DNA of 64,000 nucleotides from Schistocerca nitens (GCF_023898315.1 NC_064619.1:301792150-301856149), one strand, 5' to 3'; counted from the first letter of the stretch, positions 11,067-23,189 are shown. Translations and numbers: made by a program. Notes: a model not told the origin generated them from the sequence alone.

Positions 11067-12489
11067 CACTCCTGGAAATGGAAAAAAGAACACATTGACA
11101 CCGGTGTGTCAGACCCACCATACTTGCTCCGGACACTGCGAGAGGGCTGTACAAGCAATGATCACACGCACGGCACAGCGGACACACCAGGAACCGCGGT
11201 GTTGGCCGTCGAATGGCGCTAGCTGCGCAGCATTTGTGCACCGCCGCCGTCAGTGTCAGCCAGTTTGCCGTGGCATACGGAGCTCCATCGCAGTCTTTAA
11301 CACTGGTAGCATGCCGCGACAGCGTGGACGTGAACCGTATGTGCAGTTGACGGACTTTGAGCGAGGGCGTATAGTGGGCATGCGGGAGGCCGGGTGGACG
11401 TACCGCCGAATTGCTCAACACGTGGGGCGTGAGGTCTCCACAGTACATCGATGTTGTCGCCAGTGGTCGGCGGAAGGTGCACGTGCCCGTCGACCTGGGA
11501 CCGGACCGCAGCGACGCACGGATGCACGCCAAGACCGTAGGATCCTACGCAGTGCCGTAGGGGACCGCACCGCCACTTCCCAGCAAATTAGGGACACTGT
11601 TGCTCCTGGGGTATCGGCGAGGACCATTCGCAACCGTCTCCATGAAGCTGGGCTACGGTCCCGCACACCGTTATGCCGTCTTCCGCTCACGCCCCAACAT
11701 CGTGCAGCCCGCCTCCAGTGGTGTCGCGACAGGCGTGAATGGAGGGACGAATGGAGACGTGTCGTCTTCAGCGATGAGAGTCGCTTCTGCCTTGGTGCCA
11801 ATGATGGTCGTATGCGTGTTTGGCGCCGTGCAGGTGAGCGCCACAATCAGGACTGCATACGACCGAGGCACACAGGGCCAACACCCGGCATCATGGTGTG
11901 GGGAGCGATCTCCTACACTGGCCGTACACCACTGGTGATCGTCGAGGGGACACTGAATAGTGCACGGTACATCCAAACCGTCATCGAACCCATCGTTCTA
12001 CCATTCCTAGACCGGCAAGGGAACTTGCTGTTCCAACAGGACAATGCACGTCCGCATGTATCCCGTGCCACCCAACGTGCTCTAGAAGGTGTAAGTCAAC
12101 TACCCTGGCCAGCAAGATCTCCGGATCTGTCCCCCATTGAGCATGTTTGGGACTGGATGAAGCGTCGTCTCACGCGGTCTGCACGTCCAGCACGAACGCT
12201 GGTCCAACTGAGGCGCCAGGTGGAAATGGCATGGCAAGCCGTTCCACAGGACTACATCCAGCATCTCTACGATCGTCTCCATGGGAGAATAGCAGCCTGC
12301 ATTGCTGCGAAAGGTGGATATACACTGTACTAGTGCCGACATTGTGCATGCTCTGTTGCCTGTTGACTATGTGCCTGTGGTTCTGTCAGTGTGATCATGT
12401 GATGTATCTGACCCCAGGAATGTGTCAATAAAGTTTCCCCTTCCTGGGACAATGAATTCACGGTGTTCTTATTTCAATTTCCAGGAGTG
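11067..12489 (+). mobile_element. Complete Tc1-family DNA transposon
   Basis: 1,423 bp bounded by TA at 11065-11066 and 12490-12491. Terminal inverted repeats start CACTCCTGGAAAT: 11067-11093 matches the reverse complement of 12463-12489 with two mismatches over 27 bp. One uninterrupted transposase frame lies inside, followed by an AATAAA at 12427-12432. Intact ends plus intact frame suggest recent, possibly ongoing, activity. Confidence 0.95.
11311..12333 (+). CDS. Tc1-family transposase, apparently intact
   Basis: 340 residues. I chose the ATG at 11311 because MPRQRGREPYVQLTDFERGR begins the family's N-terminal helix-turn-helix; the frame is open further upstream but that stretch has no family resemblance and runs into the terminal repeat. 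An N-terminal paired-like DNA-binding region (GWTYRRIAQHVGREVSTVHR) is followed by a second HTH (TSQQIRDTVAPGVSARTIRN). The catalytic triad is VFSDESRF, FQQDNARPH and SPIEHVWD. The enzyme excises and integrates the element at TA. Odd point: 32 residues separate the second Asp and the Glu, where classic Tc1 enzymes have 34; the shortening lies in the loop before LPWPARSPDLSP. Confidence 0.95.
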   Translation: MPRQRGREPYVQLTDFERGRIVGMREAGWTYRRIAQHVGREVSTVHRCCRQWSAEGARARRPGTGPQRRTDARQDRRILRSAVGDRTATSQQIRDTVAPGVSARTIRNRLHEAGLRSRTPLCRLPLTPQHRAARLQWCRDRREWRDEWRRVVFSDESRFCLGANDGRMRVWRRAGERHNQDCIRPRHTGPTPGIMVWGAISYTGRTPLVIVEGTLNSARYIQTVIEPIVLPFLDRQGNLLFQQDNARPHVSRATQRALEGVSQLPWPARSPDLSPIEHVWDWMKRRLTRSARPARTLVQLRRQVEMAWQAVPQDYIQHLYDRLHGRIAACIAAKGGYTLY

Positions 12490-12491
12490 TA

Positions 12492-13059
12492 TATAAAAAA
12501 TTACCAATTTTTTTTTAATCTTTAAGTAATGCACGTAAAAATTTTAACATTTTCAACCGATGTAGATCATACTCAAAAATAAAATAAAATACTTCCCATG
12601 TGAGTTTATAAGTGATATATATGTCATTTTATTCGGAAAACTGCAAATTTTATAATGAGATAAAAATCCGAAAATGTGAAAAAAAATATTTTCCGTTCCA
12701 ACTCTCCTTAAATAGACTCATGCTCTCTAAAACATGTGAGAAAGTTAAGGACTTTATTGGCTATCTTTTCAATGACATACTGATTACCCGCCTGATTCCG
12801 TACGCAGCCGAGCATTTTCTGTGTGTGGGGGGGGGGGGGGAGGTAATTTTTTTTATTTAAAGAGAGAGATATACTTTCACTTTAAGGCTGATTATTTGGA
12901 AACGTATTGTTTTTGAGTGATACAAAATTTGCTTGGTTGTTATATTCTCTTTGTTATCTTGCATTTGCCTAACAAACATGTTTTCTCACAGTTACAATAT
13001 TTTTTAAACTGAAATAGTGATTTCGCATGGCCATGAATTCCAATTTTTTGGAGATTAAC
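12492..13059. other. AT-rich spacer; G15 run at 12826-12840
   Basis: No coding motif. The G run and surrounding AT-rich DNA carry no recognisable TE end. Confidence 0.45.
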
Positions 13060-13066
13060 AGTTTAT

Positions 13067-13889
13067 AAATAAAAACTTTGAGGTTCGCCGATGACATTGT
13101 TAGTTCTGTCAGAGACAGCAAAGGACTTGGAAGAGCAGTTGAACGGAATGGACAGTGTCTTGAAAGGAAGATATAAGATGAACATCAACAAAATCAAAAC
13201 GAGGATAATGGAATGTAGTCGAATTAAATCGGATGATGCTGAGGGAATTAGATTAGGAAATGAGACACTTAAAGTAGTAAAGGAGTTTTGCTATTTGGGG
13301 AGCAAAATAACTCATGATGGTCGAAGTAGAGAGGATATAAAATGTAGACTGGCAATGGCAAGGAAAGCGTTTGTGAAGAATAGGAATTTGTTAACATCCG
13401 AGTATAGATTTAAGTGTCAGGAAGTCGTTTCTGAAAGTATTTGTATGGAGTGTAGCCATGTATGGAAGTGAAATATGGACGATAAATAGTTTGGACAAGA
13501 AGAGAATAGAAGCTTTCGAAATGTGGTGCTGCAGAAGAATGCTGAACATTAGATGGGTAGATCACATAACTAATGAGGAGGTATTGAATAGAATTGGGGA
13601 GAAGAGGAGTTTGTGGCACAACTTCACAAGAAGGGACCGGTTGGTATGACATGTTCTGAGGCATCAAGGGATCACGAATTTAGCATTGAAGGGCAGCGTG
13701 GAGGGTAAAAATCGTAGAGGGAGACCAAGAGATGAATACACTAAGCAGATTCAGAAGGATGTAGGTTGCAGTAAGTACTGGGAGATGAAGAAGCTTGCAC
13801 AGGATAGAGTAGTCTGGAGAGCTGCATCAAACCAGTCTAGGACTGAAGACCACAACAACAACAACAACAACAACAACAGCAACAACAAT
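13067..13889 (+). mobile_element. RTE/BovB-like LINE, 5'-truncated 3' end with (CAA)n tail
   Basis: Begins inside the reverse transcriptase just before the catalytic box (RFADD region) and runs to a (CAACAA)n tail. The encoded protein matches the same segment of the longer copy at 29850-33149 (SETAKDLEEQLNGMD, KEFCYLGSKIT, RRMLNIRWVDHITNEEVL), with frameshifts near 13410 and 13640. It is flanked by AGTTTAT at 13060-13066 and 13890-13896, a likely TSD. 5' truncation with a short microsatellite tail is typical of RTE copies. Confidence 0.9.
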
Positions 13890-13896
13890 AGTTTAT

Positions 13897-14360
13897 CATA
13901 GCTATACTGATAAATCAAGTTTTAATACATTAATGACTTCAATTATATTCACCTTCTATGTCATTAATTAATTCAATTGTAAATTTTATAGTAAAAATCT
14001 CACACAGTTAAATTAATAAACCTTGGCTCTGCATTTCAGGTTTTTAATACGTAAACTGCTCTAAAAGTACCATTTTTGTGGGTTAATTATCACATACTTT
14101 CCCCAGCATCCGGACAATAAGTTCAGCGTAGTAGTCTATAGATTCTAAACATGGTCCTTTTCAGGAGACATTCGATACTATTCCACACCGTCGCGTAGTG
14201 AACAAAAAACGAGCTACGAACTATCGTGTCGAAATGTGATTAGATTCAGGAATACACAGCACATAGAACTCAACACGTCGTTCTTAACGGGACGAAATCA
14301 TCAGGTATGACTTCTGGGTAGAGCTGTTACTCATGACGGTCTACATACAGTATCCGCCGG
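13897..14360. other. Spacer, nothing recognised
   Basis: AT-rich, no motif seen. Confidence 0.4.
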
Positions 14361-14373
14361 AAAACGTCGGAAG

Positions 14374-14567
14374 CCGGCCGAAGTGGCCGTGCGGTTAAAA
14401 GCGCTGCAGTCTGGAACCGCAAGACCGCTACGGTCGCAGGTTCGAATCCTGCCTCGGGCATGGATGTTTGTGATGTCCTTAGGTTAGTTAGGTTTAAGTA
14501 GTTCTAAGTTCTAGGGGACTAATGACCTCAGCAGTTGAGTCCCATAGTGCTCAGAGCCATTTGAACC
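14374..14567 (+). mobile_element. tRNA-derived SINE, family 1
   Basis: The head is tRNA-like: GTGGCCGTGCGGTTAAAAGC (A-box region) and GGTTCGAATCC (B box), followed by a body with AGGTTAGTTAGGTTTAAGTA and a CAGAGCCATTTGAACC end. It is flanked by the 13-bp TSD AAAACGTCGGAAG (14361-14373 and 14568-14580), so the insertion is full length and recent. Other copies: 20827-21024 and 33788-33992. Confidence 0.96.
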
Positions 14568-14580
14568 AAAACGTCGGAAG

Positions 14581-16261
14581 CTACATGAGGCTGTTCGCAG
14601 ACGGTTCTCTTCCCTTTACGACGATACGTCAGAAGATTGCTGCGAAGTACATGAAGACCAGCAAAGGATCAATTTTTGATGGAGTGATCGGCATCACTAC
14701 TGCTTGATTATACATCATATTGGCAACAAATAACTGGAAACAGTAACAACCGTAAGGTATGTAGAAGTAACCTTGAGCGAGAGCTTCTCTGGTATGCTCA
14801 ACAAACTCCAGTGGCAGACACTGTAAACTGTATCACGGAGAGGCTCAGTGACAAAACACAGATAGCTTGCGTTCCGAGAAATGTCAGGCAAGCAACATAT
14901 AAAGTCCACCCAAACACATCTCGTGAAATTATCACGACAGGAAAAATCAGAGAATTAGACCTATTAGGGAGGCTTACTTACGTTCCTTTTTCACACGCAC
15001 CATTCGTAAATGAAAGAATGGGGGGTGGGGGGGATGATAGTGGTAGCAGAAGTACTCTCCACCTCACACTGAACGGTGACCTTTGGAGTACTAGCATCGA
15101 TACTGTCGGCATCAATATTTCTGTTCCGATGGTATCGACGGTCATAAACCCAAAACACGGACAGTCCCGGGCGGCTGGTGACCAGTTTCGCGGCGAGGGC
15201 GGCAGATGTCCTTCCCAGTAGGCTCTCCCCGGCCGCGGCGCGTGCAGCGCAGCGCGTCCATCCGTCTTGTTCCCCTCGACCGCACCCAATGCGGCAGCTG
15301 ATTGACTCGCATTCAAATCCGACGGGCACGGCTGCAGACTCTATTCGATTACTCCAGGTCCCCCGAAACAGACGCCAGTCGGCCAGCCGTTCCAGTGGAC
15401 GATCCCCGTCTTTTCCGGATGGGCAAAATTCAATCCCGCAAAAGTGATGGATGCTAGAGACTGTTCCTCTAACTCTCGCCGACAGCACAGACCATATTTA
15501 CAGGATTTCTCAGTTCCAATCGCAAAAACTGATCCCTTCCTACATCGTAACAAGAAAACACTGTCCAATGTGATCGACACGAGCGACGCAATCCCACAAC
15601 ATCTGTCGTGTCAGCATACTGTGCTGTACCAGAAGCTTACACAGCCGCCCTGGGAATTTATCAGTGGACAATGAAATTAATACAATAATTGGGTGATAGT
15701 GGTAAATGACTAATGTTACTGGCAATACAACACTGCTGCACCATTACAACAATTTTCTTAATCTATTGATGGCTGAAAGAAGAGACGTAACTCGCTTATT
15801 CTTTGCAAGTGATAAACATGAAAGCCTTGCAAAAGAATTAACCACTCAACTGAATGACTCAGGAAAGCAATTAGCTTACGGTATGTCCACATTATTACGA
15901 AATAGCGTACAGATTTAAGACATTTACACTGTTTGTTACGTCTCAATTCAGACTCTAGGCGTTTTTCTCCTCTCAGTATACTATATCAATTAGCACTGTA
16001 GCAAAAAGTCAAGGAATGCTTCGTTGAAATTATCAATGGATGTAGGTTATAATAAAATGTGAACTGTGCGGATAAACACATGGCATTATTCCATGCATAT
16101 TTTCCGTAAATATGGGGTATTTCCTCAGTAAAAAGAACGTATTTTAAAAAGGAATTTTTAGAAACCATTTTTTGTTGCCATGAAACATGGAACACGGGTT
16201 CATTTAAAAACGTTTAATTCGTGATGCACACATAAATGAAACGCACAATCTTGCGTATGTT
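14581..16261. other. Spacer with CpG-rich stretch at about 15160-15440
   Basis: Overlapping open frames on both strands track the GC-rich stretch; none has a recognisable domain. The stretch could be a CpG-rich regulatory region or an old GC-rich repeat. Confidence 0.4.
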
Positions 16262-16345
16262 CTATAGTATTAATTTATTTTGTTGACCGGTTTTCGGGTC
16301 ATTAGGCCATCATTAGACTAAGTAACTATAGTCGTCAAGAGGGTA
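16262..16345 (-). other. Decayed Penelope-terminal-repeat-like segment with hammerhead-like core
   Basis: On the minus strand CTAATGATGGCC, TAAT, GACCCGAAAACCGGTC resembles the PLE terminal-repeat hammerhead core with one change in the CTGATGA box. No coding part of a PLE is nearby. Confidence 0.4.
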
Positions 16346-16599
16346 CAATATTCGTGAACAACTTTGAAAACTCTGTTACACATCGGCAGTGAGATACAAA
16401 CTTACAATTACATTTGTCTTTGATTTGCGTTATCCCTGCCTCGTCAGTGATGACTTTTATTCTATGTTCGTGTCTCACTCACGGTTTTTAACATCATTTT
16501 ACATCTTCTTTGACGACGATAGCCAGTTAAAGTCTGATGATCGCCTTGTACGTCGAAAATGGGCTAAGAATTTAAATTAACGTTGTAGAACATACGTAA

Positions 16600-18651
16600 T
16601 ATAGAGCTTTTCATTTATAATTATGAAGTTGTTCTACCAAGGAGCGACGGAAGAAACAATTAACCCATGAACACTGCCTCGAACGTGACACGATATTACA
16701 TTTCTGCCCATAGTAATATCCATTAGAACTGAAATGCAATGTTGACTGTGGAAGAAAGGGACATAGTTCGAATCCACGTCCAGCACACGCTTTTAGCTTG
16801 GTCTTAGAAAAGCAATGTGGCATATTTTCTGCACAGAGTAACAGATTTGTTTCTCAGTATTTCGTATAGTGCTAAATTGTGTAGAAGGTATTGTTGTAAT
16901 GTACACTACATAAAAATGACAAATACAAAAATAGATAAAACACCAAATTTGACCTACGTGTAATGACGAGAGACGTGTCACGTATAACTACGATTTTTGT
17001 TCCCAGACAGATCCGATCTAAGATCACAGTTCACTGATATTCAGAGCCAGAGAAGTGTTGTCTTCCTGGGATGTAAGATCACGAGTGTGCCTGGGAAATG
17101 GAGGATAGGGGGGGGGGGGGGGGGGGGAACTCTTATTTTGACAGCAACCCACAAATAACCCTACAAGAGCAACGATACAATCATACCCAGCCAGGTTTCA
17201 AGGGTCATTAAGAAACACAGCTCATGACTAGTATCAAGAAATATCAGCCCAACAGTCAAACATTTTAGTAACTGAAAGAAGTAATGAATGCAGAGTGGCA
17301 AAATATACTATCGCTAATAGCTCCTGTAGTTTGTATGGCGGCATAAATTTGGAAAGGTTCCACGGAATTGACAGTGGCTTAGAAACCGAGATCATGTAGC
17401 ACCACACGAACCCAGTGCCAATTAAATCACGGCAACGACTGTCCCAACAAATTTGGGCTCTAGTTTGATGGCCCACTCGTGGCACTAACGGCCGCAGGCA
17501 GACAACCGCAGTTACGTGTACTCACAGTAACTGGACAACAAGTAAAGACTGAAAAATCCTTGGCCGCTGCTGGTGTCTCGCAGAACTGTCATTTCACTTC
17601 ACCCGACCTGTTGCGGTTGATAAGCACGGTTATCATATTTCCCGACCTCTGCGTAGTTGGATTACCACCGGCTCCGCTGACCACTGACCAGTGACCAGAG
17701 AATCATATGTGGGGCACACAACCGAATGATCACTCACGGCTAAAGGCTTCCCACAGAAATGTATCCAGGAGGGGGCAAAATTCTAAAACTGCCACTTTTT
17801 ATGCAAATCATTTTGTGGGTGAAAACATGTGCTTCAAGAATTACTGTTGACAGGAAGTGCAAAAAACTAATTTATCTCAAACGATTAATAACTGTCCGTT
17901 TTGCACTTTTACGGTAGATTACTTTGATACATAAATGATAAGCTTATTTCAATAGTGTATCTTCTGATATTCAACAGTCTGAAGTGATATCATCTTATGA
18001 TTTCGTCCAGAGTAACTAATGGCTTATGAAATATAGGCGGAAAACATTCCCAAAAGATATTACTTTCCAATGGTGTTAGATTGACACTTGTAAAATACGA
18101 AATATAATAATTCAGACTGGTTCCGAAGATCCTGTTGAATATCAACGACAGTTGAAGCGATTTAAAGAATCCGGGAATAATATTTATAAAGTAACTTATT
18201 CAACTTTGCTGAAATCTCAAGAAGTTTGTTTGCTTACGTAACTTGACATCTGCATTACTTCCATGCTTTCAGTTTTTAATGTTGAGTGGCATAAGTAACG
18301 TTGCGTACCTAAAGTTGGAAGTTACTTTTTTTGATTGATTGGAACAAGCGTAATCCAAAGACAGGATTTGATTAAATGGATGTGGGAAATCTCCCAAAAC
18401 CACCCTCAAATTGGCTGGTAGAACCGATTTTTAACAGTTTAGGACTGAATCAAGGCAGTTCTCGTATTTTCAGTTTGTCACTTTATTGTGGAATTTAGGG
18501 CAACTGCTCCACAAAATTCTTTGCTCTATAAGTGCATTTGGCGCTGTGTTGTACCGCAAAGAGTTTAGTATGGCCCTAATCCTGGAGAGGACGTTTAGGA
18601 ATAGGCCTAATTTCCCGTGAACTGTAAAATAACCAAAAACTCAAATGTACA
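16600..18651. other. Spacer, nothing recognised; G20 run at 17108-17127
   Basis: A GTTCGAATCC at about 16768-16777 is B-box-like but has no convincing A box. No coding motif seen. Confidence 0.4.
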
Positions 18652-19149
18652 GGATAGTCAGAAACAGTCCGAAAATTTTGTAAGAGAGTTGCAGTATAGG
18701 CTATGCTGAGAAATAATTGTTAAAAGAAATCGATACGCTGCGCCGTTTCCGAGCTAATTAGCGTTGAAGTTGACCGATCGGGCCGCTACGCGCTCAAATT
18801 CAAGCGGCTCTCTAGAGATGGTGTTGTCAAACATGTTCTTCGTTCTGTTTTCTAAAACCGAATAAGAGAGCGATGCAAAAAATAGGACACAGGACGGCAG
18901 TAAGAATAGAACCCGGATCTAAGGCTGAGCAGCCTCGTGCGCTATCATTTACACTATGAAAACAACTGACACTAACTGTGTCTGGCAGGTCGCTTGAATT
19001 CGCGCACGCAATGCGCTGATAGGCCAATTTCAATGCTAAGTAATTCGGAAATGGCGCAACGTGTTGAATTATTTTTCTTAATAATTATTTATCAACACAA
19101 CCTACCCTGCAACACCATTACAAGCTTTTCAGACTGTTTCTGACCACAC
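18652..19149. mobile_element. Foldback-type element, about 135-bp diverged inverted arms
   Basis: Left arm GGATAGTCAGAAACAGTCCG, then GCTGAGAAATAATTGTTAA and CGCTGCGCCGTTTCCGAGCT are mirrored at the right end by the reverse complement of TAATTCGGAAATGGCGCAAC, TTAATAATTATTTATCAACA and AGACTGTTTCTGACC. The interior has a decayed tRNA-like B box (GAACCCGGATC, about 18909) and no protein frame. Non-autonomous. Confidence 0.7.
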
Positions 19150-19634
19150 TCTTCAGTGATTACTTAAGTCACAGTATTTCCCGCCGGGCTCAGCAGTGTA
19201 AAACCTGCAGTTAATCACAGTCACTGATACTTGTTGCTAGAAATGTGTAAGAATTCCGTAATGAATGAAAAGCCCGTACGCAGATTCCACGAGGTGGCAA
19301 CTGCCCCCTTTCTTCCCCTGCCCCCTCTTGCGGATGCACATGCTCGCACGATAACTTCTATGGTTCATGTCCACAGTCCTGTGAGAGTCAGGCAACTCCA
19401 ACTTATTACGCTCTCTGCTCCTGATCTTCGAGTGATGTTTTGCATTCTGTCATTCCTCTAATTTACAGCTGTAGAAATACAGCACAAAGTCTATGAACAG
19501 ATAATGAGGTAAGCATCTAAGGATAACATCTACCGCTCTCCTAAATCCAGCTTTTAAAAATGTGCTTGAAACAAGATTGTCTGCTGAACAGCCGAGGCAT
19601 TCAAGGAATTGTCATTAGAACCCGAAGAACAGGC
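19150..19634. other. Spacer, nothing recognised
   Basis: No motif seen. Confidence 0.35.
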
Positions 19635-19800
19635 TCCTCATGAGGAAGGTACTCGGCCATGCCTTTTCAAAGGAACCAATCCGCCACTCGCCTTAAGCGA
19701 TTTTCGGAAGTCATGATCAGAGTGAGATCTGAACTGCGTTTCTTCCATATACGCGTCCAATATCTTACCACTATGTTATTTCGCTCGATACTCTCTCATT
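19635..19800 (-). mobile_element. Decayed SINE, family 3
   Basis: GGCCATGCCTTTTCAAAGGA followed by ACCAATCC, CTTAAGCGATTTTCGG and a tRNA-like head (GATCTGAACTGCG ... CTTACCACTATG) matches, with many changes, the element at 45480-45675 and its intact head. Confidence 0.6.
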
Positions 19801-20815
19801 CAAGATCCTAAGGTCTATCTTAATTAGTCACTGCACCAGAGTTCAAATATGATTTACATTACCAAACAGGACAAAGAACGTAGTAAATGTATACAAAATA
19901 CTCAGTCTACAGGCCTCTCATCGCCGCCTCCTGTCACACAGTGTAGCAAGCACACGACTGCCAGTAATCATAGAATGTGACCGTAACCTCTGAGTGATGG
20001 AGACTGCAACCTCCCGTGTCCCCGACCTGAAAGGGAATCGCAATCACGGCTAAGGACAATGGCTTCCCCGTCACACACAGTTCCCGGGTATTATTTGACC
20101 TCCGGTGCGCATTTTTCATTCCGACGAATGGCTCCCTCAATGGATGCAAGTTCATTCGGATCGCAAGGAGAGAAAAGAAATAGGAGCTGCCTGACGACGC
20201 AAGCGAGTCGTGGCAGCGCTGCAGAAATAACTACAACCATCGATTTTCAAGTGGATAATAATGCGAAAGTACGGCAAGTGAGCGAGAAAAGCGCATGCAC
20301 AGCAGAAACAAAAGGCAAGCGAGCCCGTCGTAGGATGAAGGCGGAGGCTAGGGCGACTTAATGGGTGCGCTCCACTGGTGCAGTACGTAAGTACGCAGTA
20401 CCTCCGTCCTGTCCCCCTCTATTCCATCATTCCCTCCTCTACCCCTCTCATTCCCCGGCAAGCTTGTTAACAAGTGCGTACTGGCGCCACCGTTACTCAG
20501 GCTTGCAAATGTAGAGAAGCAGAATTAATAGCACGAGTTAAGAGTCACATTACAAAACTTTACAATATTTGTGGAAACTAATATCATGGGGCAAAACGTT
20601 AAATTTGAATTATGGCAACCACCTTTAACTACAATACGCTGTTAAAGATTGTGTTAATCATGGAACGGTTCCTAAAATGACGAGCTACGTGAGATTCCTA
20701 ATACAGTGTGCTGTCAGCCCTGAAGCACACCAACAACAACAAGATTACAATAAAAGCTACAATGCTAGTAACGTGGAATTGTAGAAATTTTGTCTGTATC
20801 AACAGGAATACAAAA
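19801..20815. other. Spacer, nothing recognised
   Basis: A 100-codon plus-strand frame at 20059-20361 has no recognisable domain. I see no TE ends. Confidence 0.35.
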
Positions 20816-20826
20816 CCAAAACTATA

Positions 20827-21024
20827 ACGGTTCAAATGGTTCTAAGCAGTATGGAACTCAACATCTGAGGTCATCAGTCCCCTAGAACTTAGAACTACTT
20901 AAACCTAACTAACCTAACGACATCACACACATCCATGCCCGAGGCAGGATTCGAACCTGTGACCGTAGCAGTAGCGCGGTTCCGGACTGAAGCGCCTAGA
21001 ACCGCTCGGTCACAGCGGCCGGCT
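20827..21024 (-). mobile_element. tRNA-derived SINE, family 1 (minus strand)
   Basis: Mirror-image copy of the 14374 element: the minus strand reads tRNA head (B box seen as GGATTCGAACC on plus) then the body ending GAACC. Flanked by the 11-bp TSD CCAAAACTATA at 20816-20826 and 21025-21035. Confidence 0.95.
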
Positions 21025-21315
21025 CCAAAACTATACATTACACACACTATTCACAGTGCCCTCTTATACAAATGTACTTTATATCGTATGCTTTGTATTT
21101 AAATTTCGATTAGCCTCTTTGTAATGCCTTTTAAGACAATTTTATTACTGCATTAGCTAGCTTTCGAGTCACAGCAGTTTCAACCTCAGACAATGGGCAT
21201 TTACAGGCACTTTATACCATGTGTAGATAGTTGCTGCGATCGTGGTGACTATGAACTTACAATGCACTTAGTTGCACGTGTAATAATTTATTACATCGAC
21301 GATCGCTTAGATATA

Positions 21316-22410
21316 CGAGGTCTGTTTAAAAAATTCCGGAACATTCGCAATTTCGCGCCAATTCGAGCGAAATTCGGTTGGCATTCTTGAACACAGTTGT
21401 GTTTAATGTGTAGCTGCCGAAGTTTCATTATTGTATATCTGTTAGTTATTTTACAATGCTGTATTGAGTAGAACGTTGCGTGGCGCAGTTTGCGAATGCC
21501 GAATGGCAGAATTAGAGGAGCAACGCGCCTCCATTAAATTTGGCTTTAAACTCAAGAAAGCCGCTACAGGGACACACCAAATGGTGCAGATAGCCTACGG
21601 TGATGAGTGCATAAGCCGTACCCTGTGTTACGAATGGCTCACACGGTTTAAAAATGGCCGAATGGAAGTTAAAGATGACCCTCGTTCAGGACGCCTTTCG
21701 ACGTCTACCGGCAACGCTCATGTCAGGAATGTCAACGAAATCGAAGACAGCCTGTGCGAGAGATTGCAGAAGAATGTAATATTTAAGTTGGAACATGTCA
21801 TGAAACGCTGACACAGCATCTTCTTGAAATCCCATCGTGTTGCCGTCAAGCTCGTCCCACCGCTCATGAGTCAAGACCAGAAAGACCTTCGCCTCGCAAC
21901 CTGTGAAGAGCTTTTGGATCGTGCAAATGAGAACGCGATGTTCCTTATGAGAATCATAACTGGCGATAAGAGGCAGGTCCACGGTTACGATGTTGAGACC
22001 AAGGTTCAGTCTTCACAATGGGTCGGAAAAGTTCTCTCAGACCAAGAAAAGCTCGTCGGGTCAGGTCAAATGTGAAAACCATGCTGACAAATCCCTTTGA
22101 CTCTGAAGGATTAGTTCATCATCATTAATTCGTGCCACAGGGACAAATTGTTAATCGATGGTACTATCGGGACGTGTTGTGACGCCTGCGAGAAAATGTG
22201 AGAAAGAAACGGCATGAAGTGTGGCGAGACAATTCATGGCTCTTGAATCACAATAACGCACCCGTAAGTTCAACCCTGTTGGTGCATGACAACTGCACAA
22301 AAAACGAAAACACTGTGCTGGTTCATCCTTCGCACTTTCTAGCACTGAGTACAGCAACAGTTGTTGCAGTTTTAAATTTCTGGGGGATTTTTTTCAGTAT
22401 GTCATATTAA
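21316..22410 (+). mobile_element. Decayed mariner transposon, right end missing
   Basis: The left terminus CGAGGTCTGTTTAAAAAATT follows a TA. At 21494-21811 the protein EEQRASIKFGFKLKKAATGT, YGDECISRTLCYEW and DDPRSGRLSTSTGN is the mariner N-terminal helix-turn-helix. A later frame has ITGDKRQVHGYDVETKVQSS, the region of the first catalytic Asp (usually ITGDE). Several stops and frameshifts follow and no matching right terminus is visible. Not functional. Confidence 0.85.
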
Positions 22411-22569
22411 AATTGTAGTGTCCACTGCCTTGCTATCCTTCAAAGTTGTTCGATGAACTTGGGAAATATACCAGCCAGTCTGGCATCTTTCCCGTTTTTG
22501 ATTACTGTGATTACTACGTCAAGTTCCACCACTATGAAGGGTAAGGGGGAGATCAGAGGCTTGTATAGT

Positions 22570-22572
<3 letters not shown>

Positions 22573-22624
<52 letters not shown>
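22573..22624 (+). repeat. (TC)26 microsatellite
   Basis: Uninterrupted TC dinucleotides. Confidence 0.98.
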
Positions 22625-22628
<4 letters not shown>

Positions 22629-22767
22629 CTGAGTTATTTCTTTACTACTTCTGCGAAAACTGGACCAACTAGTATGTTTCCTACGCAGTTTTTTTACGTG
22701 TAACGTTGTTTGTGAAAGTGTTACGTCAGGTTCCTGATTCTGCTTGACTGATGCTAAACCTTGTTTC

Positions 22768-23093
22768 AATTAAAACTACCAAATATGCAGCAACCAGTCG
22801 CAAAATCATGTTTTATTTATTCACTTTGGCATATCGATTTCCCTGATTAACAGCCATCATCGGTGCTTTCAACCATTATGTGCCCTGAGTAGTAACACTG
22901 TCTTAAGCAGAGGTCAAACATAAAAAAAAACATACTTTATGTTTGACCACTGCTTAAGACAGTATTACCTCTCAGGGCACATATTGGTTGAAAGCACCGA
23001 TGATGGCTGTTAATCAGTTGAAATCGAATTGCAAAAGTGAATAAATAAAACATGATTTTGCGACTGGTTGCTGCATATTTGGTAATTTTATGG
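22768..23093. mobile_element. Head-to-head inverted repeat with hammerhead-like cores
   Basis: Two arms of about 155 bp meet around 22925. Left: AATATGCAGCAACCAGTCGC, CAGCCATCATCGGTGCTTTC, TGTCTTAAGCAGAGGTCAAA. The right arm is their reverse complement. Each arm carries, reading outwards from the centre, CCGATGA, GGCTG, TTAAT, CAG and GAAATCG, a degraded hammerhead layout. The shape suggests two joined PLE-type termini without coding sequence. Confidence 0.65.
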
Positions 23094-23189
23094 TTTACGG
23101 TCGCTGCACGACTTGAGAACCACATGGAGCCCACCATTCAAAACCTTGTTTCCTTAGTACGGACCATGCTTTGCTACTGCCGTAAGTGA

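Noticed and set aside
17108..17127. G-quadruplex regulatory site
   Set aside because: A simple G run, like those at 12826 and 44884; nothing nearby to regulate.
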